Source: an uncultured Clostridia bacterium | Lineage (GTDB): Bacteria > Bacillota_A > Clostridia > Christensenellales > Aristaeellaceae | Reading direction: 5' to 3' | DNA length: 11,837 nt | Assembly: GCA_946613955.1 (NCBI GenBank) | Contig: CAMOGC010000031.1 | Span: 1-11,837, forward strand | In this document: one piece after another, positions 1 to 7,095 of the stretch | Layout: each line of letters opens with the position of its first letter | Numbering within the stretch: the first letter of the stretch is position 1 | Position numbers and translations under genes: made by a program | The notes under the pieces: generated by a model | Told to the model about the DNA's origin: nothing | Databases searched by the model: none | Seen by the model: only the letters and a program-made list of their open reading frames with translations

Positions 1-405
1 TTTCCCACGGCGGTGCTGGTGTTCGGCATCAACGAGGGCGCCTACATGGCGGAGACGGTCCGGGCGGCGATGGAGGCGGTGCCCAGCGGACAGATGGAGG
101 CTGGGTACTGCGTGGGGATGAGCTATCTGAGCATCATGGGACATGTGGTGCTGCCCCAGGCCTTCCGGACGGCCTTTCCCTCCCTGTTCAACAGCCTGAT
201 TTCCATGGTCAAGGAGACCTCCCTGGCCTCCACCATCACCGTGACCGAGATGTTCCGCCAGGCCATCGTGATCAACGGGCGGGTCTATGAAACGCTGGCC
301 CTGTATACCGAGGTGGCGCTGATTTATCTTGCGTTCTGCAGCCTGCTGACCCTGGTTCAGCGGTGGGGCGAGAAGAAGCTGAGCAGCTATGGAGGGGTAC
401 GGTAA
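1..405 (+). CDS. Polar amino acid ABC transporter permease, C-terminal part (5' end outside window)
   Basis: Inner-membrane permease subunit of a HisM/GlnP-type amino acid importer. The reading frame is open from base 1, so the gene starts before the window and only the last 134 residues are visible. The cytoplasmic EAA loop that docks on the ATPase is clear (visible residues about 33-56, starting EAGYCVG and ending VVLPQAF), followed by the family's NSLISMVKETSLAS segment and a last membrane helix (VALIYLAFCSLLTLV) before a short basic tail. Its stop codon TAA shares one base with the ATG of the ATPase gene, so the two are translationally coupled. The tail and the partner ATPase resemble cystine systems (Tcy type), but substrate cannot be fixed from this. 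The solute-binding protein gene is not in view and is probably upstream. Confidence 0.93.
   Translation, partial: FPTAVLVFGINEGAYMAETVRAAMEAVPSGQMEAGYCVGMSYLSIMGHVVLPQAFRTAFPSLFNSLISMVKETSLASTITVTEMFRQAIVINGRVYETLALYTEVALIYLAFCSLLTLVQRWGEKKLSSYGGVR
391..397 (+). promoter_or_regulatory. Ribosome binding site of the ABC ATPase gene
   Basis: GGAGGGG lies within the last codons of the permease gene, seven bases before the ATG at 405. It decides that start over the in-frame GTG at 363. Confidence 0.75.
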
Positions 406-1145
406 TGCTGAAGGTGGAAAATGTACGGAAGACCTTCGGGGATCATCCGGTGCTCCAGGGGATCAGCCTGGAGGTTAACAAAGGGGACGTGATCGCCGTT
501 TTGGGTCCATCGGGATCCGGAAAGACGACGCTGCTGCGGTGCATCAACTTTCTGGAAAGGGCGGACGAAGGCACCCTGACGCTGGACGGAAAGAGCTATG
601 ACATGCACGGGGCCAGGAAGGATGAAATCGTGGCGATCCGGCGGAAAACCGGCTTCGTTTTTCAGAATTACAACCTGTTTCTGAACAAGACCGTGCTGCA
701 GAACGTAACCCTGGGGCTGACCAGTGGCCGGGGCATGAGAAAGGCGGAGGCGGAGCGGATCGCTCTGGAGGCGCTGGAGCGGGTCGGCATGGCGGAAAAG
801 AGGGACGTCTATCCCATCCAGCTTTCCGGGGGGCAGCAGCAAAGGGTGGCCATCGCCCGGGCCATGGCCACTCAGCCGGAGATCATTTACTTCGACGAGC
901 CCACCAGCGCCCTGGATCCGGAGCTGATCGGCGAGGTGCTGAATGTGATGCGGCAGCTGGCGGTGGACGGGATGACGATGGTGGTCGTCACCCATGAGAT
1001 GGAGTTCGCCCGGAATGTTTCCAACCAGGTCATTTTTATGGACGGGGGCCGCGTCATTGAAGCGGGCCCAACAGCGGCTTTCTTCGCCCATCCGAAGGAG
1101 GAACGCTCCCGGGCCTTTATCCGGTCCATTCTGAACAAGGAATAA
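405..1145 (+). CDS. Polar amino acid ABC transporter ATP-binding protein (possibly cystine)
   Basis: ATPase of the amino acid importer; a 246-residue protein, the normal length for the GlnQ/HisP/TcyC class. All nucleotide-binding motifs are intact: Walker A GPSGSGKTT (34-42), Q-loop in FQNYNLF (86-92, Gln87), signature LSGGQQQR (140-147), Walker B IIYFDEP (160-166) with D-loop SALDPE, and the switch His in VTHEMEFA (His197). The ATG at 405 is chosen because GGAGGGG at 391-397 lies seven bases upstream; an upstream in-frame GTG at 363 has no such support and would overlap the permease widely. The start overlaps the permease stop (TAATG). The gene ends just before a terminator, so it is the last gene of its operon. 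Cystine is suggested by the FQNYNLFLNKT stretch, similar in my memory to Tcy ATPases; this is inference. Confidence 0.95.
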   Translation: MLKVENVRKTFGDHPVLQGISLEVNKGDVIAVLGPSGSGKTTLLRCINFLERADEGTLTLDGKSYDMHGARKDEIVAIRRKTGFVFQNYNLFLNKTVLQNVTLGLTSGRGMRKAEAERIALEALERVGMAEKRDVYPIQLSGGQQQRVAIARAMATQPEIIYFDEPTSALDPELIGEVLNVMRQLAVDGMTMVVVTHEMEFARNVSNQVIFMDGGRVIEAGPTAAFFAHPKEERSRAFIRSILNKE

Positions 1146-1172
1146 AAAACGAAGGGCTCGCAAAACCCTTCG
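1144..1172 (-). terminator. Intrinsic terminator for the thrC-side transcript
   Basis: Perfect 7-bp inverted repeat CGAAGGG (1150-1156) / CCCTTCG (1166-1172) with a 9-base loop. Read on the minus strand it is followed at once by six T residues (the A-run 1144-1149 on the plus strand). It lies about 195 bases beyond the thrC stop, next to the ATPase stop codon at 1143-1145. Confidence 0.72.
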
Positions 1173-1183
1173 CGGAAAGAACA

Positions 1184-1228
1184 CGGGCGGCGCATCCTGC
1201 GGGAAGCGCCGCCCGCTGTTATGTTTTT
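1184..1228 (+). terminator. Intrinsic terminator for the ABC transporter operon
   Basis: Perfect 10-bp GC stem CGGGCGGCGC (1184-1193) / GCGCCGCCCG (1206-1215) with a 12-base loop, followed after eight bases by TTTTT (1224-1228). It stands 38 bases after the ATPase stop. The T-run is a little far from the stem, so efficiency is uncertain; pairing of ACA (1181-1183) with TGT (1217-1219) past one bulged base would bring it closer. Confidence 0.6.
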
Positions 1229-1365
1229 GTCCTTCTCCGGCAGGCTGACCGGATAATCAGCCGGAAGCGTCCGGCTGCGTCTGCCTTCCCGGCGGCCGAA
1301 GCGGAGAAAGCTTTTTCCGGCCAGGGAGGAGGCGGCACGCCATGCCTTCGGCAGGCAAACCGACA

Positions 1366-2862
1366 TTATTCACAGAAGGCTTCCAGCACGGCCTGGCCCA
1401 TGCCGGCGGGATCGCATTCCCCGTGATGCCGGATGGGAAGATCCCGCAGGCGGCGCACCTGGTCGGGCATGGGAACGCCGGAAAGCCGTTCCAGCTCCTC
1501 GCTGCAGGCAAAGGCATCCAGCCCTTCGGCGGCCTCGGGCCCGGCGACGCCGGAAAGGACATCCCGGGAGAACTTGTAGGGGCTGGCAGTGGAGACCAGC
1601 ACTGTAGGCGAGGCGTCCTGCTTCGCCGCGCGATACTGGCGGAGCACCGCGCTGGCCACGGCCGTATGGGTATCCATCAGATAGCGATCCTGATGGAAAC
1701 GATCCCCGATTTCCCGCAGGGTGGCGAGATCGTCGGCGCAGCCGCCCCAGAAGAGGCTGTCCAGCCATTCCTTTCTCTGCTCGCCCACGCTGTAGCTGCC
1801 GCACTCCTTCAGCAGCTTCATCCAGGTTTTGACCAGCTCCCCGTCCCGGTCGGCCGCCTCAAAGAGGAGACGCTCCAGATTGCTGGACACCAGAATGTCC
1901 ATGCTGGGGCTCTTGGTTTTGAAGAAGAGCCGATGGGTCGAATAGATGCCGGAGGAGAAAAAGTCGGTCAGGACGTTGTTGCGGTTGCTGGCGCAGATCA
2001 GCTTCCCCACAGGCAGGCCCATCTCCCGGGCGTAATAGGCGGCCAGGATATTGCCGAAATTCCCCGTCGGGACGCAGAAATTCACGGGATCGCCGCAGAC
2101 CACGGCGCCCCGGGAAACCAGATCGGCATAGGCGGAGAAATAGTAGACGATCTGGGGAACGAGGCGGCCGAAATTGATGCTGTTGGCGGAGGAAAGCACC
2201 TTGCCCCGGGCGTTCATTTCTTCGGCGAAGGCCGGGGAAGCGAACAGCTCCTTGACGCCGGTCTGCGCGTCGTCAAAATTTCCGCGGACGGCGATGACAT
2301 GGGTGTTGCTGCCGCCGGTGGTCACCATCTGGAGACGCTGGACATCGCTGACCCCATCGAGGGGATAGAAGACGGTGCAGCTGGTTCCGGCCACATCCCG
2401 GAAACCCTCCAGGGCGGCCTTCCCGGTATCCCCGCTGGTGGCCACCAGAATCGAGACCTCCCGGTTTTCGCCGTTTTTCGCCGCGCTGAGCCGGATCAGA
2501 TGGGGAAGGAGCTGCAGGGCCATATCCTTGAAGGCCAGGGTCGGCCCGTGAAACAGCTCCAGCACCCAGGTCTTCCCGTCCAGCTGCCGGAGCGGAGCCA
2601 CTTCCGGATCATCGAAACGACCTTCCCCGTAGGCGGCGTCCACCGCGCCGGCGACTTCCCGCGGGGAAAAATCCTCCAGAAAAAGCCGGAGGATGCTTTC
2701 GGCCCGGCGGGCATAGGGAAGGCTTCCCATCGCGGCGACGGCTTCCGGGGCCACCCCGGGAAACATGGCGGGAACGAAAAGCCCCCCGTCGGGCGCGAGC
2801 CCGCGGAGGATCGCCTGGCTGGCGGTTACGCAGGCGCCGCCCCGGGTGGAGAAAAAGGACAT
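1366..2862 (-). CDS. thrC: Threonine synthase
   Basis: PLP-dependent enzyme converting O-phospho-L-homoserine and water to L-threonine and phosphate, the last step of threonine synthesis. The 498-residue protein fits the long threonine synthases of Clostridia and yeast (about 490-515). Visible: the N-terminal threonine-synthase domain beginning STRGG and continuing GLAPDGGLFVP (about 5-31); the PLP lysine in HGPTLAFKDMALQ (Lys112); ATSGDTGKAALEGF; and the glycine-rich PLP-phosphate loop PTGNFGN. The ATG at 2862 has AAAGGGAG (2874-2881) eleven bases upstream. It is the last gene of the minus-strand run after addB and the P-loop gene, separated from the latter by 139 bases with GC-rich hairpins and no promoter I can recognise. 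No hom or thrB neighbour is in view. Confidence 0.97.
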   Translation of the reverse strand: MSFFSTRGGACVTASQAILRGLAPDGGLFVPAMFPGVAPEAVAAMGSLPYARRAESILRLFLEDFSPREVAGAVDAAYGEGRFDDPEVAPLRQLDGKTWVLELFHGPTLAFKDMALQLLPHLIRLSAAKNGENREVSILVATSGDTGKAALEGFRDVAGTSCTVFYPLDGVSDVQRLQMVTTGGSNTHVIAVRGNFDDAQTGVKELFASPAFAEEMNARGKVLSSANSINFGRLVPQIVYYFSAYADLVSRGAVVCGDPVNFCVPTGNFGNILAAYYAREMGLPVGKLICASNRNNVLTDFFSSGIYSTHRLFFKTKSPSMDILVSSNLERLLFEAADRDGELVKTWMKLLKECGSYSVGEQRKEWLDSLFWGGCADDLATLREIGDRFHQDRYLMDTHTAVASAVLRQYRAAKQDASPTVLVSTASPYKFSRDVLSGVAGPEAAEGLDAFACSEELERLSGVPMPDQVRRLRDLPIRHHGECDPAGMGQAVLEAFCE

Positions 2863-2890
2863 CGCAATTCACGCTCCCTTTGATGACAGA

Positions 2891-2915
2891 GGGCGGCGCC
2901 TTCCGGACGCCGCCC
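2891..2915. repeat. GC-rich hairpin, copy A, upstream of thrC
   Basis: Perfect 8-bp inverted repeat GGGCGGCG (2891-2898) / CGCCGCCC (2908-2915) with a 9-base loop. On the minus strand it sits about 10 bases before the thrC Shine-Dalgarno and is followed by TCTGTCATC, so it lacks the T-run of a normal terminator. It is nearly the same as the element at 2954-2976. Confidence 0.6.
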
Positions 2916-2953
2916 CCGGCCTGTTTCAAATCGGACAATCCGGCCGCGGAACG

Positions 2954-2976
2954 GGGCGGACGCCTTCAGACGCCGC
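2954..2976. repeat. GC-rich hairpin, copy B, downstream of the P-loop gene
   Basis: A 23-base element that shares its first six and last eight bases with 2891-2913 and has the same CGCCTTC core shifted by one base. It folds less perfectly: GCGG (2956-2959) with CCGC (2973-2976), then CG (2961-2962) with CG (2971-2972) past a bulged A. It begins 63 bases from copy A. Confidence 0.5.
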
Positions 2977-3001
2977 ACCGCCGGGGACGGAAAAACCCGG
3001 A

Positions 3002-3415
3002 TCAGATCAGATACTGTTTCAGGAAGGCGGGCAGCTCTTCCGGATCCGCGCTCAGGGAAAGGACAAAATCGACATTCTGGCGGGCCCCCAGCTCCACCAG
3101 CACGGAAATAACAGGCTCCGCTTCCTCGAGGGAGGAAATGCGGCTCAGCTTCAGGAAGGCGTCGATAAACACCGTTCCCACATCGTAATTGGAGCTGAGG
3201 ATGCCGCAAAGAAATCCGATAAACATATCCGTCGTCCGGACATGATAATCGGCGGCGTTTATGAAGCGAACCTTATGGTCCACATCGTACATATAGCGGT
3301 TGTCGTCGTCAAGGAAAATTACGTCATGCACCGCTTCGTGGGCCGTCGCGTTGGCCAGGTCGATCAGGCGCTTGGTTTTTCCGGAGCCTTTTTTTCCTGC
3401 GATTACCTGTATCAT
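3002..3415 (-). CDS. Small uncharacterised P-loop NTP-binding protein
   Basis: A 137-residue cytoplasmic protein with a clear Walker A motif at its N-terminus, GKKGSGKT (residues 7-14). Two hydrophobic strands ending in acid, VIFLDDD (near 33) and TVFIDAF (near 82), are Walker B candidates. There is no signal peptide or membrane helix. I recognise the overall pattern (P-loop, then a segment around YDVDHKVRFI, a middle YDVGTVFID, and a C-terminal SLSADPEELPAFL) as a small family found in Firmicutes, often labelled hypothetical or loosely 'PilT-like'; its function is not known to me. The ATG at 3415 is preferred to the upstream in-frame TTG at 3424 because the perfect AAGGAGG would abut that TTG with no spacing. 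The gene follows addB by 14 bases. Confidence 0.85.
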   Translation of the reverse strand: MIQVIAGKKGSGKTKRLIDLANATAHEAVHDVIFLDDDNRYMYDVDHKVRFINAADYHVRTTDMFIGFLCGILSSNYDVGTVFIDAFLKLSRISSLEEAEPVISVLVELGARQNVDFVLSLSADPEELPAFLKQYLI

Positions 3416-3424
3416 GGGGATCAA

Positions 3425-3431
3425 CCTCCTT
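3425..3431 (-). promoter_or_regulatory. Shine-Dalgarno of the P-loop gene, overlapping the addB stop
   Basis: AAGGAGG on the minus strand, nine bases before the ATG at 3415. Its first two A residues are also the last two bases of the addB TAA stop (3430-3432), so ribosomes ending addB sit on this site. It decides the start. Confidence 0.85.
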
Positions 3432-6400
3432 ATGGGTTTTCACTGGAAGCATTATACCTCATTTTTCCCTGCCGCGCAACCGGAGATTTACCCGGGGCAT
3501 CCGGGGCCGCGGGAGGCTGTTTCTCCGGCGCGCCTTCGGGGGAAGCGGCGGCGTCGGCAAAGGAGATTCCCTTGTCCAGGGGACGGAAGTCTTCCTTGCG
3601 GGGGGCGCAGAAAGACCGGTAGTCGCAGTAGGTGCAGGCGGAGAACCGGTCGCTTTCCCAGGAGGGGGAAGCCTGGATTTCTCCGGAGCGGATTTTTTCG
3701 CACAGGGCGGCAGCCGTTCGGCCCGCGGCATCCATCAGGCCGGAAAGGGTCTTTTCCTCCAGCGCCCAGCCGGCATTCGCCCGCGGCGTTTTTCCGTCCT
3801 TCTGAAAGACGGAATCCAGCGAAAAGGGGGATTTGTCCCGGTCCGTGGCGCGGAGGACGCCTTCCTCCCGCAGAACGACGCCCTTGAGCCGGACGTTTTT
3901 GAGCCTTTCGCTTTCCGCGTCCTCGGGGGAGAGAGCGTCCACCTCCTCGTCGGTGACGGGGAAATAGAAGGCGCCGGCGGGCCTGGCTGCGGGATTGTTC
4001 CCCAGGGCGGCCTTCAGATAGATCATCAGCTGGAGCTGCTCCCCCCGGATCATTTTGGCGGGATCCAGGGCCCGGGGGGAGCTTTTCAGATCCAGAATCC
4101 GAAGATACTCCCCATCGGGCCCGCGCCAGGCGTCCATTCGGTCGATTTTGCCCCGGAGGGCCACCCGGCTTCCGTCCGAAAGGGTCAGGATCATCGGAGG
4201 CAGCCCCTCGGGGGAGCCGAATTCCATTTCGGTTCCGACGACCCGGAAATCGCTGTTGGCGGCAAATCGGGTCAGAACATCCGCGGCGTGCCGGGCCCGT
4301 CGGAGCAGATCTTCCCCTTTCCAGAGGCCGGCGGCGCCGGCGGTCAGGGGACTGTCGGCCCATTCCTCCGCCAGATGGGTCAGGATCCCGTCCATCAGGC
4401 GGTTTACCTTTTCCTCCGAAAGCCGGGGCCAGTCCGCCTCCCGCGACGCGCGGTCGATAAACCGCTGGAGCGCCAGATGAAAGAAGTCGCCGGCGTCGAG
4501 GGCGGAAAAATCAAAGGCCTCCGGCAGCCGGGGCCGCAGCCCGTAGGTCAGAAAATGCTTATAGGGACAGGAGGCGTAGCATTCCAGGCGGGAGATGGAG
4601 ATCCGGTTCCCGTGGAAGAGGCGGAGGGCGGTTTCCGGCGGAATTCGCCCGGGCGAGGGCTGGCGCTCCGCCCGGCGAACCATCTCCCGGACGGCGGGAG
4701 TATCAGGCCAGAGAGCGCGCAGGGCGCCGCGCCAGGGGCTGTCCAGGTCCTCCGCCTCGCCCGCCATCAGCTGGCGCAGGCGGCCGCCCAGCCCTTCCAG
4801 CGCCTGGGAGCGCGTCCGCGGGGAAGCGGCGCCTTCGGAAAAGGAAAGGCCGCCTTCCTGGGACAGGAGGGGGAAGAGGCGGCGCAGCTCGGCCACGGGC
4901 TCGCCGGGCAGCAGCCCCGCCCCGTTTTCATCCCGCAGGCAGAAGCTGACCCGCAGGCGCTTTTCCGGCAGGGTCATGGCCCGGTAGTAATCGGAACGGA
5001 GGAGCAGCCCCCGCCGGACCCGGTCCAGCCCCACGGTTTTGCCGGTCCGGTCCTTGAGCGCCTTCCGCTCCCGATCGCTCAGCAGTCCATCGTCTCCGGG
5101 AGAAAGAACGCCGTCGTTCATCCCGGAAAGGATCAGCGCGTCGATTTCGCCGGGGAGCATATGGCCGATCTCTCCCAGAAGAACGCCCTCCTCTTCCTCG
5201 GGCAGCGCGTTCAGGCGGGCCCGATCCAGCGCGCCGGACAGGAGAAGATGCATTTCCTTCAGGCTGGCCCGACGTTCCCCCAGCAGGGCCCAGAGCTGGT
5301 CGAGCAGGTTCATCAGCAAATCCCAGACCTGGCGATCCACCACGGCTTCAGCATACAGCTCCCGGGAAAGAAGATCCTCCTGGCGGGCGGTGAGCTGCGC
5401 GTGAACGCCGGTTTCCTCCAGAAAGCGGAAGACGGCCTCCACGCCCGCGGAGGCGTCCCGCGCGCCCAGGAGGGCATCATGGAGCCGCTCCACCGGGGCA
5501 ATCAGCTTTTCCCGCAGGGGCTCCATTTCCGCAGCGTCGTCCCCCCGGCGGAAGGGCCGCTTCCATCCGCCATGCTCAATGCCGTGCGCCCGGGCGTAAT
5601 TGGCGAGGCGTGAACCCTCCTCCCGGGAGAGGGGACCGAAGCCGCAGCAGGCCATTTCCAGCACCGTGTCCGAGACGAAGCCCGAGGCGGCGCAGGCCAG
5701 CGCTCCGATCAGAAGCCGGCTGACTCCATGGCGGGAAACCGCGTCCTTGCGGCTGTAGAAGAAAGGAATCCGGCTGGCCCGAAGGGCGGCGGCCAGGGCG
5801 CTGCCAAAGGCGGAGGCGCCGGGCAGGGCCACCGCCATCCGCTTCCAGGGAATGCCCTCCCCATGCCAGGCCTGGAGGACAGAAACGGCGCTGAGCGCCT
5901 CGGCGGTGGGATGGGAGGCGGCAAACAGGGACAGCTCCCCGCAAAGAGGGGCGGGATACGTTTCCGAGGCGTCGGAGAAAAGATGCCCTTCCAGAAAACT
6001 CAGGGGATCCGCGGCGCCGGGATGCGGCTCCTGCAAATACTCCAAATCGCAGGGGATGCCTTTTTCCTCCAGCAGACGCGTCAGGTTTTCGGCGCTGTCC
6101 CGCTGAACCTGGAAAATCCGGCCGGAGGGGGAGGACGCGGGCGCCATGGTCAGGGCCACGGAAACGGAGAAACACAGGGGCGCGGCGCTGAGAATCATCT
6201 CCCGAAGGTCGGGCCGGACCGTATCGAACCCGTAGACATACAGATCGATCCCGTCCCAGAGACGGGCGGAAGGGAGCCTTTCGCAAAGATCGCTCCAGAC
6301 CCGGGCCGGATCGTCAAACCGGCCGCCGATCAGGTTTTCATAGGCCTGCCAGATCAGACCAAGGTCATGATACTTGGCCTGACCGGCGCCGCGGCTGTCC

Positions 6401-6825
6401 CGGCTCATTTCGGCCAGACGCTCGGGCGTAAAGTCCTCCTCCCGGAGCTCCTCCAGGGTTTGCTCCATACGCGGAACCGTTCCGGAGGAGGCGCCGGGAT
6501 TTTTATAAAAGAGGAGATCCGCCGCGCATTCGTTCATGGCGCGGTGCAGCGCCATGGCGCGGCCGGCGCCGTCCAGCTCGCGCAATCCGGAGGCGCCCGC
6601 CCGCTCGCGGATCAGGGTTTTCCATTTTGTCGGGCTGAGCACATCCAGATCCAGCAGGCCGGGAAGATTCAGCCCCGCCATCAGATCCCGCTCGGCCTGG
6701 AGGGTATACTGCTCCGGCACGAAGACCGTCACCCTCCGGCCGGCGGCCCGGCTTTCCGCGACCCTGCGGAGGAGCCAGGGGCGAAGGGTCCCGCTGCGCC
6801 CGCCGACGATATGAACAGAAGCCAT
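3430..6825 (-). CDS. addB: AddB subunit of the AddAB helicase-nuclease
   Basis: Subunit of the enzyme that resects double-strand DNA ends for RecA-dependent repair. The 1131-residue length is close to Bacillus AddB (about 1166). The C-terminal PD-(D/E)XK nuclease is intact: GKIDRMD (Asp895 region), LRILDLKSS with Asp912 and Lys914, then GEQLQLMIYLKA. Fe-S cysteines follow the AddB pattern: CPYKHF (Cys753, with Cys749 nearby) and C-x2-C-x5-C at 1064, 1067 and 1073. The N-terminal helicase-like region begins VGGRSGTLRPW, where Bacillus AddB has a Walker A motif; here the GKT is missing, so no ATP site is expected. The ATG at 6825 has AAGGAGG eleven bases upstream; a longer in-frame GTG start at 6900 lacks this support. 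It is the first gene of its operon, and addA is not adjacent. Confidence 0.93.
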   Translation of the reverse strand: MASVHIVGGRSGTLRPWLLRRVAESRAAGRRVTVFVPEQYTLQAERDLMAGLNLPGLLDLDVLSPTKWKTLIRERAGASGLRELDGAGRAMALHRAMNECAADLLFYKNPGASSGTVPRMEQTLEELREEDFTPERLAEMSRDSRGAGQAKYHDLGLIWQAYENLIGGRFDDPARVWSDLCERLPSARLWDGIDLYVYGFDTVRPDLREMILSAAPLCFSVSVALTMAPASSPSGRIFQVQRDSAENLTRLLEEKGIPCDLEYLQEPHPGAADPLSFLEGHLFSDASETYPAPLCGELSLFAASHPTAEALSAVSVLQAWHGEGIPWKRMAVALPGASAFGSALAAALRASRIPFFYSRKDAVSRHGVSRLLIGALACAASGFVSDTVLEMACCGFGPLSREEGSRLANYARAHGIEHGGWKRPFRRGDDAAEMEPLREKLIAPVERLHDALLGARDASAGVEAVFRFLEETGVHAQLTARQEDLLSRELYAEAVVDRQVWDLLMNLLDQLWALLGERRASLKEMHLLLSGALDRARLNALPEEEEGVLLGEIGHMLPGEIDALILSGMNDGVLSPGDDGLLSDRERKALKDRTGKTVGLDRVRRGLLLRSDYYRAMTLPEKRLRVSFCLRDENGAGLLPGEPVAELRRLFPLLSQEGGLSFSEGAASPRTRSQALEGLGGRLRQLMAGEAEDLDSPWRGALRALWPDTPAVREMVRRAERQPSPGRIPPETALRLFHGNRISISRLECYASCPYKHFLTYGLRPRLPEAFDFSALDAGDFFHLALQRFIDRASREADWPRLSEEKVNRLMDGILTHLAEEWADSPLTAGAAGLWKGEDLLRRARHAADVLTRFAANSDFRVVGTEMEFGSPEGLPPMILTLSDGSRVALRGKIDRMDAWRGPDGEYLRILDLKSSPRALDPAKMIRGEQLQLMIYLKAALGNNPAARPAGAFYFPVTDEEVDALSPEDAESERLKNVRLKGVVLREEGVLRATDRDKSPFSLDSVFQKDGKTPRANAGWALEEKTLSGLMDAAGRTAAALCEKIRSGEIQASPSWESDRFSACTYCDYRSFCAPRKEDFRPLDKGISFADAAASPEGAPEKQPPAAPDAPGKSPVARQGKMRYNASSENP

Positions 6826-6836
6826 GAAAGAATGCG

Positions 6837-6843
6837 CCTCCTT
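6837..6843 (-). promoter_or_regulatory. Shine-Dalgarno of addB
   Basis: AAGGAGG on the minus strand, eleven bases before the ATG at 6825. It decides the addB start. It can pair with an upstream GCCTCC in the leader (6860-6865 on the plus strand reads GGAGGC). Confidence 0.75.
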
Positions 6844-6953
6844 CTTCCGGAAATGGAACGGAGGCGGAAGGACGGAAAAAGACCCTCCGCCGGAAAACAC
6901 GGATTTGTGGGGGATAATGCCGGGTTAACCCCGATCTTTGATTTCGGATACCT

Positions 6954-6971
6954 TTCCCCGCTTTCGGGGAA
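6954..6971 (-). repeat. Hairpin near the 5' end of the predicted addB leader
   Basis: Perfect 7-bp inverted repeat TTCCCCG (6954-6960) / CGGGGAA (6965-6971) with a 4-base loop, starting roughly eight bases into the predicted addB transcript. There is no T-run after it on the minus strand, so a terminator is unlikely; it may protect the mRNA end. Confidence 0.5.
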
Positions 6972-6985
6972 GCCTTGCGACTGCT

Positions 6986-7014
6986 ATTTTACCATGGGAG
7001 GAAAAGGGAAGCAA
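6986..7014 (-). promoter_or_regulatory. Predicted sigma-A promoter for addB
   Basis: On the minus strand: -35 TTGCTT (7009-7014), exactly 17 bases, then -10 TAAAAT (6986-6991) preceded by TGG, an extended -10. The -35 is a weak match; the -10 differs from consensus by one base. Start of transcription would be near 6979, giving a leader of about 150 bases. Confidence 0.6.
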
Positions 7015-7095
7015 GACGGAGAAAAAGCGAAGCGAACCGGTACATCCCCCCGGAAGGAAACGGTTACGCCCTTCCCGGATGGAAAACAGTTACGA

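Noticed and set aside
1260..1275. Small inverted repeat GCCGGA / TCCGGC as a second terminator after thrC
   Set aside because: It has a perfect 6-bp stem but no T-run on either strand; the hairpin at 1144-1172 with six T residues is a better candidate.
1342..2883. A 513-codon open frame on the plus strand across thrC
   Set aside because: Antisense shadow of threonine synthase, which carries all expected motifs on the other strand; the shadow has low-complexity Gly/Ala/Gln/His content and no ribosome binding site.
2863..3001. A separate promoter for thrC in the spacer
   Set aside because: On the minus strand TTGAAA could be a -35, but the bases 17 downstream are GC-rich with nothing like a -10.
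4288..5613. A 441-codon open frame on the plus strand inside addB
   Set aside because: Antisense to AddB; Pro/Gly/Gln-rich, no domain I recognise, and removed from any promoter.
6826..6900. A 25-residue N-terminal extension of AddB from a GTG at 6900
   Set aside because: The perfect AAGGAGG at 6837-6843 would lie inside the coding sequence, and the AddB N-terminal strand (VHIVGGRSG) begins naturally right after the ATG at 6825.
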